From Danio rerio (Eukaryota; Chordata; Actinopteri; Cypriniformes; Danionidae), in contig NC_133180.1 in the NCBI RefSeq assembly GCF_049306965.1, positions 28,597,001 through 28,661,000 of the forward strand: 64,000 bases of DNA. Reading direction: 5' to 3'. Positions within the stretch are counted from its first letter, which is position 1, and each line of letters starts with the position of its first letter. The translations under genes and the position numbers were made by a program. The notes under the pieces are model-generated. The model saw only the letters and a list, made by a program, of their open reading frames with translations, had not been told where the DNA came from and made no database searches. Of this stretch, positions 13,401 to 26,000 are shown piece by piece.

Positions 13401-16400
13401 TTACAAATTCTCAGAGGTCAACATACGATTGCGTCAGAAACTAAATTAATGCATTATTTGCTTAAATTACACAAGCTTCTTTATATAACACCCATTTATT
13501 AGAGAGACATGGTCTAAACTTCAAAGTAAAGACTACTTGGAAAAAGAAAGGGAAAATAAATTGGAAACCATTTAGAACATGCAAGCACACACAAAACAGT
13601 TGTAATGAAAATTGAATTAAACAGATAAAGGCATAAATAAAGTAAAAACAAAATAAGTTTTGATTTAATAAGGAAATAGGAACCAAAGCTGTCAGACATA
13701 TGAAACATGTTGAAAGCTTGTAATTCATTCCGTATGGTCACTTTCACTTATGCCATCGATCAGTCCAGCTCCTCTCACTGATTTGCATTTATTTAAATTT
13801 ATTTTCCTGGCAGAGGGAACTAACAATAGTCTCATTATGTGTTCTTGCTGTGGCCATGATAAAAATATCATGCATACCCACTGCATTGTTTCTTATTTGT
13901 ATGTCAGTAAAAATGGATATATTAAATGGCAAAACTACATTAAATTTATAATTTCGATAAAATTTTGCACATTAAATGTTGTTCCAATCCCCTGACACAT
14001 TTTTTCATCTCAGACAACAATTTAACATATTTTAGATAAAATCCAAGAGCTCTCTCATCCTCCATGTACAGTAATGGTGGTAGGGATGCACAATATATCG
14101 GCCATTTGGTTCTCGGCTGATAAATGCTATGTTTAATGTTATCGTTATCAATCTGATGTCAAAATTAGGCCGATATCTTTAAATTCGACTCCGCTTTGCA
14201 TGTATGTGCATTTTACCATGCCTGTAGTTAAAGTTTCAAACTCCCATTGGTTTATCATAAACCTTTTATCAATAATTTTTTCGGCAATTGACAGAAAGAA
14301 TGAACCAAAAAGCGTTGTCTGACAGACAGGCAGCACCTACATGTGCTCAAAAATATCTAAAACGCCCAATGGGACGAATTTATGTCGCATTTTCTAAAGT
14401 AATACTATCTGTATTTAGCCTTTCACTTGAACGGTGGCTCTGAACTGTCGAAACACCTCACAAAATGCTTTTTCAGATATTCCATATTTGCACATATGTA
14501 CATTACTGTAACACGTTTTATTAAAGAACGTTTGAGCTGGTTTCAGTTCTTAGTTTTTTCATTTTCATTTTTTTAAAATATATTTTACTTGTTTGTTGAT
14601 TAAATCTCATTTTGTTAGTTAACTTGTTATTTTTAAGCAACAGTCAAGTTGCATGTTAATTTGCTATGTAAAGAAAAGGAAATCATTTATTTTTTACATG
14701 CTGATTTATGTGAAATCATGAATATATCTATATAATCACCTTGCAATTTTAAAAGTAGGCTTTTTTGAAAGTAGATTTTTGAGTGGGCTATTAAGTTCAT
14801 ACAATCATATCAAACTTTTAAAATAAAATCAGTTCTTTACAGTATAAAAATACAAAATTTAGAAATTATTTATCATATCAAATTTATTATAATATACATT
14901 TACCGGTTATCGGCCTCCAAATTTTATTAGTTGTCGGTTATTGATACTGGCCAAAATTTTTTTTTTTTAAATCCATATCGGTGCATCCCAAAAGACGTCC
15001 TGAAAAGGGACTAAAAACATTGTGAAAACATTCCAGTGATTCAACTGTAATCATATAAAGCTCCAAAAACACTTTGAGCCAAAACAAAACAAAAAACAAG
15101 TGTAGATGACCATTTGCCTATATTTTTCCCCACGCATCAAGTCATCAGGGTTCACATTTACTAAGGGCTGGCAGTACGACATATTATCATTAAAGACAGC
15201 AGCGCATCACACAAGCATTGTGTTGCCCATATTAATTGTGCACCCTGATCTGAAATGGAGGACATTAGTGAATAAAGTATTGCAGTTTTAATATTCATGG
15301 AGCTTCATATGACTTCAACTGAACCACTGATATCACATGGAGTGTTTTGTTAATGTTTTTGGTTCCTTTTCTCGACTTTGAATGCTTCAGCAGTCAGGAC
15401 TGTTGCCGTCTATGAAGGATGTAGGAGCTTCTCAAATTTCATCTATAATATCTTAATTGAAGATGATCGAAGGTACCAGGGGACTGGATTGTTAATAATT
15501 TTTAAGTTACAAACCCATTAAGTTCCAGACAAAACATGCCTTACTGCTTTAGGGTGTTTGCTCTTGCCATGTTTGATTAGATTAAAGCACACTCTACTTT
15601 TACCCAAAAACTAAATGTGAATTCACAAGGTCCCACACTCTGGAGTACAGATCAGTCGTCAGAATGCTAGAACATACTTGTTTTTTCTCATCATAGGCTA
15701 GCCATTACATTTGTATGTGTGTGTGTGTGTGTGCATTGTTATTATTAGATTTTGTATCTTTAGGTTTGGTCTTACACCAACACCAAGCAAACTATGACAA
15801 AATGTATCACTGTCTTTATCAGTACAAAAATAACCAAAGCAAGAGAACCAAATTACAAATGTAAACACACCTTGAGACAAAAAAGGTGCGTTTGCCTAAA
15901 TAAGGACACTTTTCAAAATATGTACTTTACCATATTTTATTTTTTTGGAGAACAAGTAAAAGCAGTCCCTGTGCAGAATGACTCTTCACTTTGCCAATCC
16001 TTTTCCACTTCCCAATCAGACTTACTATAGTGAAGTGCACAAGCTAACATATATTTAGCACAATACCAAAGTACAGTAGACCTGTGCAGAACATGCAAAT
16101 CTTCAGGCAAGCTAAAAAAAAAAAAAAAAACACTTTTGCCTAATATTTGCCTAAACAAACAGATCAACAAAGCATACTACAAGAAATATAACGCAGTGCT
16201 TTCTGCAGACATCCTGCAGATCACGAGATGTTTTGGTTTGCAGCCAGCCTGGCCTACTTTGTGCTCTACGAAACTGTGTGAGAGAGCAGAGAAAGAGGGA
16301 AAATCCTGAATGTTTGTGTCTGCTGCCTCCTCCCTTTTCCAACCCCTGCTTCTGTCATTGCTCAGGGCACAAAGCCACACTCTTAGTCCAGAGATCAGCA

Positions 16401-19400
16401 ACAGCGCAGCATCAGAATGGACCGAAACACCCCCAGCGAACTGCTCCGTTGTCATGGCACAGCTCTTGGAATGGGGGTGGCAGTGGGTTAATGTACACAC
16501 AGGAAACTCACCACAGTATTTAGCTTGAAGACTAGGGCTTTTGTTTATCTGGGACAAGTAAACGGCTGACTGGCCATCCTGCTGACTGCTACCCAGTCCA
16601 GATGCACTGGCACTGCTGCTGCTGTTGTTGTTGTTTCTGCTGCTGCTCAGAGCCAGATAATCCTTATCTGGGACGGTTAACTACACCAGCCTGAGAAAGT
16701 GGGTAACCTACATTTCACCAAAGCCACTATCTTTCTCTTCATCCCCATACAGATGACGTGTCATTTCATCATGTTTGTTTCCTCTGAATGAAAACAACAA
16801 AAGTGAGCCAGACCACAAGAGAGACAAACATCTCACTCGTGGTGCTGGTAGAGAAGAGTGAAAAGGCAATGAACACACAAAGTTCAAATATAAACACAGT
16901 AATAATCCAATGAGGATCATCACAGTCTACTGTGTTTTGTTCTGACTGGCCTCTTTTCACAGGGATTTTTCACCCGGTTTACATGAGAACTAGAAAACAA
17001 TGCCACTGTCATTTCCATGTATGGAAATAATTTTATTCAGCTATGCCTCGACAGGTTTGGGGAAAGTTACTTCTGAAAATAATCAATAACAATTGCTTTG
17101 CGGAGAGCTCATTCTCTCATTAACTGCGTGAATTCAGCAATTTATTTTTTAAAAGCTAATTAATTATGGCCCGTTTCCATTGAGTGGTACGATACGGTAC
17201 AGTTTAGTAAGCTTTATGGCCGTTTCCACTGTCAAAAGGTACCAAAAAGCAGAGCTAGACGAGAAACTGAACAGTATTGGTTTACAGAGAAACCTCACTA
17301 GCATGAGCACAAGCCAGTAGAATGAAAACAAAGGAACTGCCATTTTAAAAAATATATCAGACACATTACAATTACATCTAGGGTTGTAACGGTATGAATT
17401 TTTTACGGTATGATAATCGTCTAAAACAATACCACGGTTTGACGGTTTCGCGGTATACGGTATGTTACAAATGTTACAAAATAATAGAACAGTGAAGCAA
17501 ATTTGACTTTTTCCAAATAATATATTTTTAGTTACTATAAACAACACCACTTACAATGAACAAATAAAAAATAAGAAAATAATAAATAATGTGTCAAAGT
17601 CCAAATAAAGTCCAAATAAACAATAAAAAATAGATATAAATATTTACTATACTATAAATAGTTACATAACGAAACTAGATTCAATATGGAACATCCTTAG
17701 GTTTTATGTGCCAGCATGGATATGGTTGTCTGTGGATTTGGATATGGTTGTCTGCAATGCAGACAAACAGCTGCATCTTCATTTGCGTCTTTTGAAAACA
17801 GCAAGAGCAGCAGTTCGTCTTTGCTGTGTCACTGTTTTGTCATTTTTCTGTGCTGCTGTGCATGCAAAAGTACTTAGTATGAGAATTATTTCATGCAAAA
17901 CTTTTTTTTTTGCGTTTTATTTAGCCGTGCATAAATGTATGCCTTTCTCTCATTCCGTGTTGTTCAAAAAGCTCATTGTTGGTCCACAAACAAAAGTGAA
18001 ACCTATGCTTATTGGTTGTGATATAGCGAGTTTGAACCAATCTGGGCATGGAGGAGGGACAATGCATCAATGTATCATGTCTGGTTTGTCCAGAGTCACA
18101 GTGACGAGCGTTTCTTTGTCAAATCAGCGTTGTCAAATTTTGATGAAGTAACCGCACTGATTCCGTAGCCTGATTCCGAATGTTATGTGATACAGCACTG
18201 GAAAGCTAAAATTCTCTTCTTTATGCCAATCTTTGAATTGTATGAATCGGATTAGCGGATCAAAAGTTATTAAACATTTAAGAGCAATACTTATTTTTAG
18301 CCGCGGGCTGTCTCGGTCTTTAAGGGTTAAAACCGTTGATATGCAATTGTTCATGGAATGATAATCGTGCACGTTCAAATCGTGGTAAACCGTCATACCG
18401 GTATATTGTTACAACCCTAATTACATCAGAATAATATATACATATAATAGCGAGCCATAACTGACCCAAGCTTAAACAAACATTGTCTTTGTCGTGATGA
18501 ACAGCCACAAAGCCAAGCCAAAATCTACCCTGTTCCCCGTAGTGGTTTACAAAGCAGTCTAAAGTGCGAGCGGTTTCACTTTCTCCAGAGAGCTCGGGTC
18601 ATTAAACTAAAAAAGTAACTTGCATTACATTTTTACAAGTAATTCAAATATTATTACTTAATTTAAAGAAATGCATTACTTTACTCGTTACTTAGAAAAG
18701 TAAATAAATGCATTACCCACAACACTGTCTAGATATATCCAGATTTTCATTCTATGCCACCTTTAAGAGCCGTTAAATAGTAGAAATTATAAATTTATCA
18801 ACTATACCAAACCATTATACTAAGCCATTACAGTGGTGAAGCAAATGCACACACCAGGAGGAGCCAGTTAAGAAAAGAAATAATAACTGTACACTTGACT
18901 TGCATAAGTATAAACTTTTTTTATATCCCAAACATTTTGCAATAAGTACATTTGTCTGGATAAAATAAAAACACTGTCAAGACTCTTCTCAGCAAATGCA
19001 CACCCACAGATCCAAACACTAAAATCCAGCTCGGAGGGAGCGGCAGACAGAAAAACTTCCCACTTGTTTTTCACCTCTAGTATACAGCATAAGTCAAATC
19101 CCGAGCCAGCAGACAACGAGTGTACAGATGGTAAAATAAAACAAGTGTTAGCACACTGTTTGGAATCAGACTCCAGGCAACCACCGTGTCACAAAGGGAA
19201 ATCACTGACAGTGTTTTATTCAGGAGACCAACGCACACGCACACTGCACTAAGAGTCCTGGAGGGACACTGAAAGCCTGTTCTTTTTAAAGTCACAGATT
19301 CTTCTTCGCTGTGACAGTCATCTGCTACAGTTTAGTTCTGCCTTTAGTTTCCACGAGGAAGAGACGTAAGGGAAGTAATGCACAGAAAATAATAGTCCAA

Positions 19401-22400
19401 GAAAAATGACATTTAAAACCTGAAAAACAGGCCCTTGAGAGAGTTATCCTATAGCAGGAAAAGATGACTAGCTTCATATGTTCACAAGCCACAACATCAT
19501 CACCATATGTTAAAGCCTAGAAGGACCACACACACATTTACATTGTCTCCTCTGCAGCTTCTCTAAATAACATAAGGTAGAAATGGCCCTGAGAACATAA
19601 ATAAAGCACCATATACAGTGATAAACAAAGAGGATGAGTAAGTAAACAGTGTAACGCAAAGCTTAAAAAGACAGAAAGGATGTTTAATTATCATAAAAGT
19701 TTTACCTAGAGTGGACTTGCGCAGCTGATAAGCCTCATACAGCTCTTGCAGGCCCCGGTAGCGTCTGGTGAGTTCGTTCTTTTGGTGGTCAAGTTTGGGT
19801 TGGAGTAAAAGGTTCTGTTCAGCCAGGAAACGGTTATTAGCTAGAGTCGTCTCCTTGTTTTGCTGTAGCCCTTTAATCTGAAGAAGGGAAGGATAGTAAC
19901 TCAATAAAATGTCACATTTTCAAGCATAAAAACAATGATGGTGTAATACAGCTTTAAAAAAAAGCATTATACATTCAAACCATTGTACCAAACAAATGTG
20001 TCATATTTACAACAAAAAGCATTTAACAACATTAAAACAGTAAACAAAAAATAATGCAGATCCCAAACACTAATTAATTGTCATTTTTATTATAGAAATG
20101 CAGCTCTTCACAAGAAGTTTGACCAAAGTAGAAGTGGTCGTGTCCAACTGGGCCTGGTTTCTCTCAAGGTTTGGGACTCATGGAGCTGCACATCAGTGGA
20201 TTTGCTCTTCAATGTTTGCACTTTCAGCAATGAAATTTAAACCACACTGAACTGAACTTCAACTCTGATGACTGAACTGACACTGTTTCAATTTACTATA
20301 ACTTCTATGTTAAGCTGCTTTGACAAAATTCACTTTGTAAAAGTGCTATAGAAATAAAGATGAATTGAATTAAATATACCTGTTGCATCAAAACACAAAG
20401 GAAAATTATTTTTTCATTTGAATATCTATAATTTAAACACGCTTTTTAAACTTCAATTTTATTTGATACAGGGACTAAAATAGAATGTCTGGTATTAGAG
20501 CCGTATGTTAATGTGAATTGCCTTTCAAAATTTTGATGCGAGTACTTTTTGCTTTGTTTCTACACTGATCAAAATGATTGTAGTGACTTTTACATTACAT
20601 ACATTTCTCAAACCAGTGCTATTTTTTATTAAAACATTTTTTCAAAGAATCCTGAGAAAAATGTACAAACGTAGATTAAAATGAAACACAAAACTTAGAT
20701 GACAAATATCAAATGATAGTATTAACAAAAGCTGTCAAAAAAAGACAGTCAAGGCAGAAAGCTATTGGGTCATGTTAACTTAATGGAATAAAATGTTGCA
20801 TTGTCATTGTAGTTTTGTTCTGACAAGTGTTAACATTTTTACTTGAGTTAATAAATATCTCAGTGTCATTTTGCAGCTTCAGGTGAGAGAATGAATCTGG
20901 TAGAGTAAATACCATGATATGTGGGTAGTTAAAACTGAAGGTTAAATCTATAACCCATTCATTACATTACATAAAAGAGAAGTACGCTGAAAAAATGAAT
21001 CAGTGGATTTACTACATTTTTTTAAAGATAAGTGGTTGCAAACAATTTATATGGGCCAAACTTAAACAGTTAAATTTAGTAATGTTAAATTTGTTTAAAT
21101 TCAGCCCATATAAATTGTTTGCAAATAACCTTTTACCATAAACAACTGTAGTAAATCCAATTAATCATGTTTTTCAGTGCATATGTTTTGCTGGGCCCAA
21201 ATATTAACTTTTCAATGTCGAAATAACTTGGTTTTGTAAATGTTATGAATTTGGTCTTTTCCTTTGTTTTATTACAAACGCTGCACCTGAACATTTAGAA
21301 ATGTAAATTCAAAACTACAGCCATTTATTGATATAAAGGCTCCCACTCTATCCCAGTATATGGTTTCCCAGTATATTCAAATAAGGAAGCAGAGATTTTC
21401 TCCCACTCGAACCTAAATGCATCACTGAAGTCTGCCACTGATGGTGGGCAATGGGATCTGGTTTACAGTCCAGTTCATTTCAGAGGTGTTCCGTTCAATT
21501 TAGGGAGTGACATGGCATTCCTTTAGGGTGGTTAAGGCAGAGTCAGTAAACTTGTTAAGCATAAAACAAGGCAAGATTCCAAAGAAAGTAGTGTTCAGAA
21601 GACGCAGAAGGTGGAGTTAACCATTCAACATAAAACCACAAACCACAAAATGTTCCAGATCAGTGGACCAAAGACAGTGCACCACAGGGCTTAAAATATC
21701 TGAAGCAGTTAAAGGGTCCTCGAGTATTTGTGTGAATTAATACATTCATTTTTATCAGAAAAACTGCTTGAAAGGTTTAAATTTGCATGAAATTAAAATT
21801 CACTTTGTTTATTTTGTTAGCTCACATTAGTCTTAAAGTGAACAATTATTCTGTGCAAGTTAATTCACTGGATCTTAAATCAAAAGCTGGCCATCTGATT
21901 CTGCTTTGGAGTAACTGTCCTTCCCTGTTTAGGTAAATTCGACAGACTGGGCGAAATATGCTTAGCCACGCCCCTCCCTCCATTAGTTTCCAGATGAAAG
22001 ATGACAGGAGAAGCATAAAAAATAAAACTCTTCCTCCTACTCAGTACACGGTTTAAGTTATATATAGAAATACATCATAGTGAAACAAATGTCTGCAGCA
22101 ACTTCCAGTTCACAGAGACTTTAAGTATCTGAAATCTATGCAACGCAATAATTAAGTTAGAAAATGCAATCATTGAGTAATATGTAATTTCCATGTAAAA
22201 TAAGAAAGAAGTTAAGATTGTGATAGTTAAATACAATGTTGATTGCATAAAATATAATATTTACCACTAAGAATGGGTTAAAGTGCCAATATTATATGAA
22301 TTTCTGAAAAATACCTTTAAGGCAGTGATGTGAATGATAGCACTGAGTGAATGAAAACAGTCTGAAAAGATTTACATCTGAAAGTGCACACTGTGTATTA

Positions 22401-22965
22401 TGTAAAGCTATTGTTGAGGTATATGTTGTTTCATGTTGATGTCTATGTGAAACATTAACAAATAAACATTAACAGTGTACCTTTGAGTGACTCATTTGGG
22501 AGTCATTGAGCAAATAAGGTAAAAATTAAGGCACATTATTTGACAATGAAAGTATTTTTTGACTTTGCATGCATGAACCTATAGCAAACATTGCTGGGTT
22601 GACTGTTCTTGGGAACTCCCAAAACCAAAATATGGACTTTTCTTAGTCCATAATAGGGGCAGAGGTTTAAAATGAGTCAATCACAAAACTAATTTGAATC
22701 AGCTGACCTTTGATATCGGGGTGGCTAGCCTTAAGCTTGAACCAAATGATCAATGTATTTACTACTCCAACAGAGGCAGGACATTACGATCCAAAATAAA
22801 GAGTTCTTTATAAATAGAGGTTCAAGTTATCCACAACAGTCACACACAAACACACAACAAAAAAAGTCTTCAGAATTCACCTTCCACTGTCATTCACCTC
22901 ACACAATACAATGCCACATGACACACGGACCTATGACCGCCAAGAAGAACATATAACAGTATTTA

Positions 22966-23022
<57 letters not shown>

Positions 23023-26000
23023 CAGTATTTAAATGAAATCAAGACTCCTCCCTTTTCAACAGGTGAACTTCGGAGTTTCAGTTCAGAGATCAAGTTTCAG
23101 ACGGCATAACAGGAAGAAGTGACAGATTTCACATTTCTCAAACAACTGCATGTGTCATCTGGCAGGTCAGGACAGATTTTTTCTTCTGAGCTTTTAAACA
23201 CTCTGCCAGGATGCTGACATTAGGATAAAAACTAAATAAATACCCAAAACATGTGCACTAAAATATATATGTACATCAGAATTTGAATCAAACGAGCTGA
23301 AATCATCCGATTGCTGACAAATAATTTTGAAACCAGTTAGTACACCTACTCTAGAACGTAAAAAGTAAAAAAAAAACAGCTCATCACCCGCTAGGTTTCT
23401 ACAAAGACGATAGAATACACAAGATGTGTCACTTGTATAGTTTTAAATGGGGAAAAGTGTAACGGTCATATGGCAAATTAAGCCCCGCTTTTTAGTAAAG
23501 GAGCTAATCATCAATCAATGTAGGCTGACAGATCTCTGGGGGAGGAGCTCGGATCAGACGTGAGTTTCTGCAGATTTTAGTTTAACAATCAGAAATGAAA
23601 CTAAAGAGACAGTTGTTTATTTTTATTGGTGCTTCCTAATATAAAATTTAATCGTAGGCTTGGGAAACATTTTCTCATTTAAACAGAATGCTCGAGCATA
23701 CTGCCTGAGAGGTGTTTTAAAGATGGCTGCAATGAGTAAAATAACTTGCCCTAAAGGGACTTTGGGGTCTATCACCATGTGTTAATACGCATTTTGAAGT
23801 GTAGCTTGAGAAAGAAGTGATAAAAATTTCGTGAATAACATAATTTGTGTTGAATGTTTTTAAATTTGTTTGAGGTTATTTCAGACTTTGCGGGTATAAT
23901 GCAAAAAACAGGAGATGGAAACACATTTTCCGAGTAATCTCTGATAGTCAACATTACATTTGCGCGACTGCTTTTTGCTTGCCTTGTTTACTATTGGTTA
24001 CTAGTAGGGCTGGGTGATAACATCGGTATGGATATGTATTGACGAACACTATTGTCAATATTGATTAAAAAAAAGATACGGTATGAAGTGCTATAGTTTT
24101 ATTAGAATGTGGCTGCTAAGCGCATGCCTTGGATGCAGTGCCAATAAGCCAGGGTGTACGTTTATAATTTCCAAGGGAGGTGTGCGACTTGCACGACACA
24201 CGTATGGGAGCGACAAGCACATGTTTGATTGTTAAGCATTTACACTTTACCATTGCACACACTTTGTAATATTTTATTCATCAAGTTTAAGAGCGTCTTT
24301 AACATTTATGTTTCCTTTATTATGAAGAGATCAGATATTTTGTTTAAATATATTTGTTTTTGACTATTGAAACTATTTGCCTTGGTAATGTTGTTAAATT
24401 TTAAAAAATCCTAAATGGATTGTTATAAAATATTCAATAATTATCGATATCGAGTGATATGTAAGCTGATATCCTGATAGTTTTTTGCGATATTGCCCAG
24501 CTCTAGTAACTAGATTACCAAGGATGCATCTCAATCAGTTCCCTAGCTCATATATGTGTGTGAGTTTATTTGTGTGTGTGAACCAGTGCGATCGTAAGAG
24601 ACGAAGGGAAGAAGCCAGGCTACTTCACATAATTTTATAGAGTTTTTTTGAAAAGTACATTATAATTAAAAAATAGGATTGTTTCATATACCACTAACAT
24701 TTCAACCATTAACAATTTATAAATGTTTGCTAGACTGTTCTGTTCCTGTCTAAATGTGTTCATTTATAGTAAAAAAAAAAAGCTACATCTAATAAAACAA
24801 AAAAACTTTGTCTTCATTTGATGATTTGGTTTACGTGATTCATGTTTTGCAGTTCAGAATTATATTAAGGAAACAGTAAGCATCAATGCGCCATGATTTT
24901 CACCATGCATTGTTGGACTTTTTAGGCAGTAAAAGTTTTAGTGCACTTAAAGAATTTTGCGACTGATCAGTGTCCTGATTACTGAACAAGACCGAGTACA
25001 ATACTACAGTACAATACTACAGTCAGCTGCTTTAACAATTTGATGGAAACATGCCTAATAATTTGCACATGGGACATTGGGGAGACATTGAAAAGATTCA
25101 CTTCACATAAGGACGGAAAGTGATTACACAATGCTCGTCCTCTTCAAACATGACTAACGACAGGTCTGTTCATCATCACATGACACTCGTACAACCTTTT
25201 GACTTGTTTAGTAGTCTGCAAACATTTTATTACTGTGGCAGATATATTTACTGTGTCCACATTTACAAATGTGACTATATTTAGCTTCCGGAACAGGAAT
25301 ATCAGCAATAACCCATTTCAATCAGTAACATAATTCAGCATCAAAATTTATTTATAAGGTTTAAAAAGGATTTTTAAATAGCAACAACAACATGCATAGC
25401 TATGAATATCCTTTATAAATAACATAGTTGGCCTGGTTAAAAAAGCAAGTTACAATGTTGCCAGATCAAACAAGCTCTCAGGACACATACCGAGTCAAGG
25501 TTGACATCTTTCCGTGAATCTGGAGGTCAAATCAACTCAAAGCTGTGAAACATGCCCAGAATAGTATCTAATTGACCATATGCAAACAGAACTGAGCAAA
25601 CTCTGAACTTGCAGAGTGAGCAAAAGAAGAACTGATAATGTGTGCACTGGCACTGCTTAGTCTGTTGTCTCCTGAGATGTGGAATGTGGATACATTTATG
25701 CTCAACTTTGATCACAAATTAATCAACTATGTATTTGGTCCATTTTGCATAAATGTGCACTAGAATTCGTAATACTCTGCTCTTTACACATATATTCACT
25801 TTGTACCATTTTGTTTGCCTTCATTAAATCTCTACTTTTTTTTTGCATATTTGCACTGGTACTATTAACATTTCAAAGTATTTATGTTAAATATATACAT
25901 AGTCAAACTACTTATATGTTTTGCAAATGTATGGCTAGATTATAAACATGTAGGCTATAATTTTTGTTTATAAACAAATACATTTAAACTATTTTAAAAG

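Noticed and set aside
16177-16557. Overlapping open frames of 96-126 codons on both strands
   Set aside because: No recognisable motif, no splice or start context, and mutual overlap. They lie within vps37b intron 2.
17708-18151. 147-codon frame inside the hAT-like element
   Set aside because: Low complexity in parts and no hAT transposase or zinc-finger motif. The element is probably non-coding.
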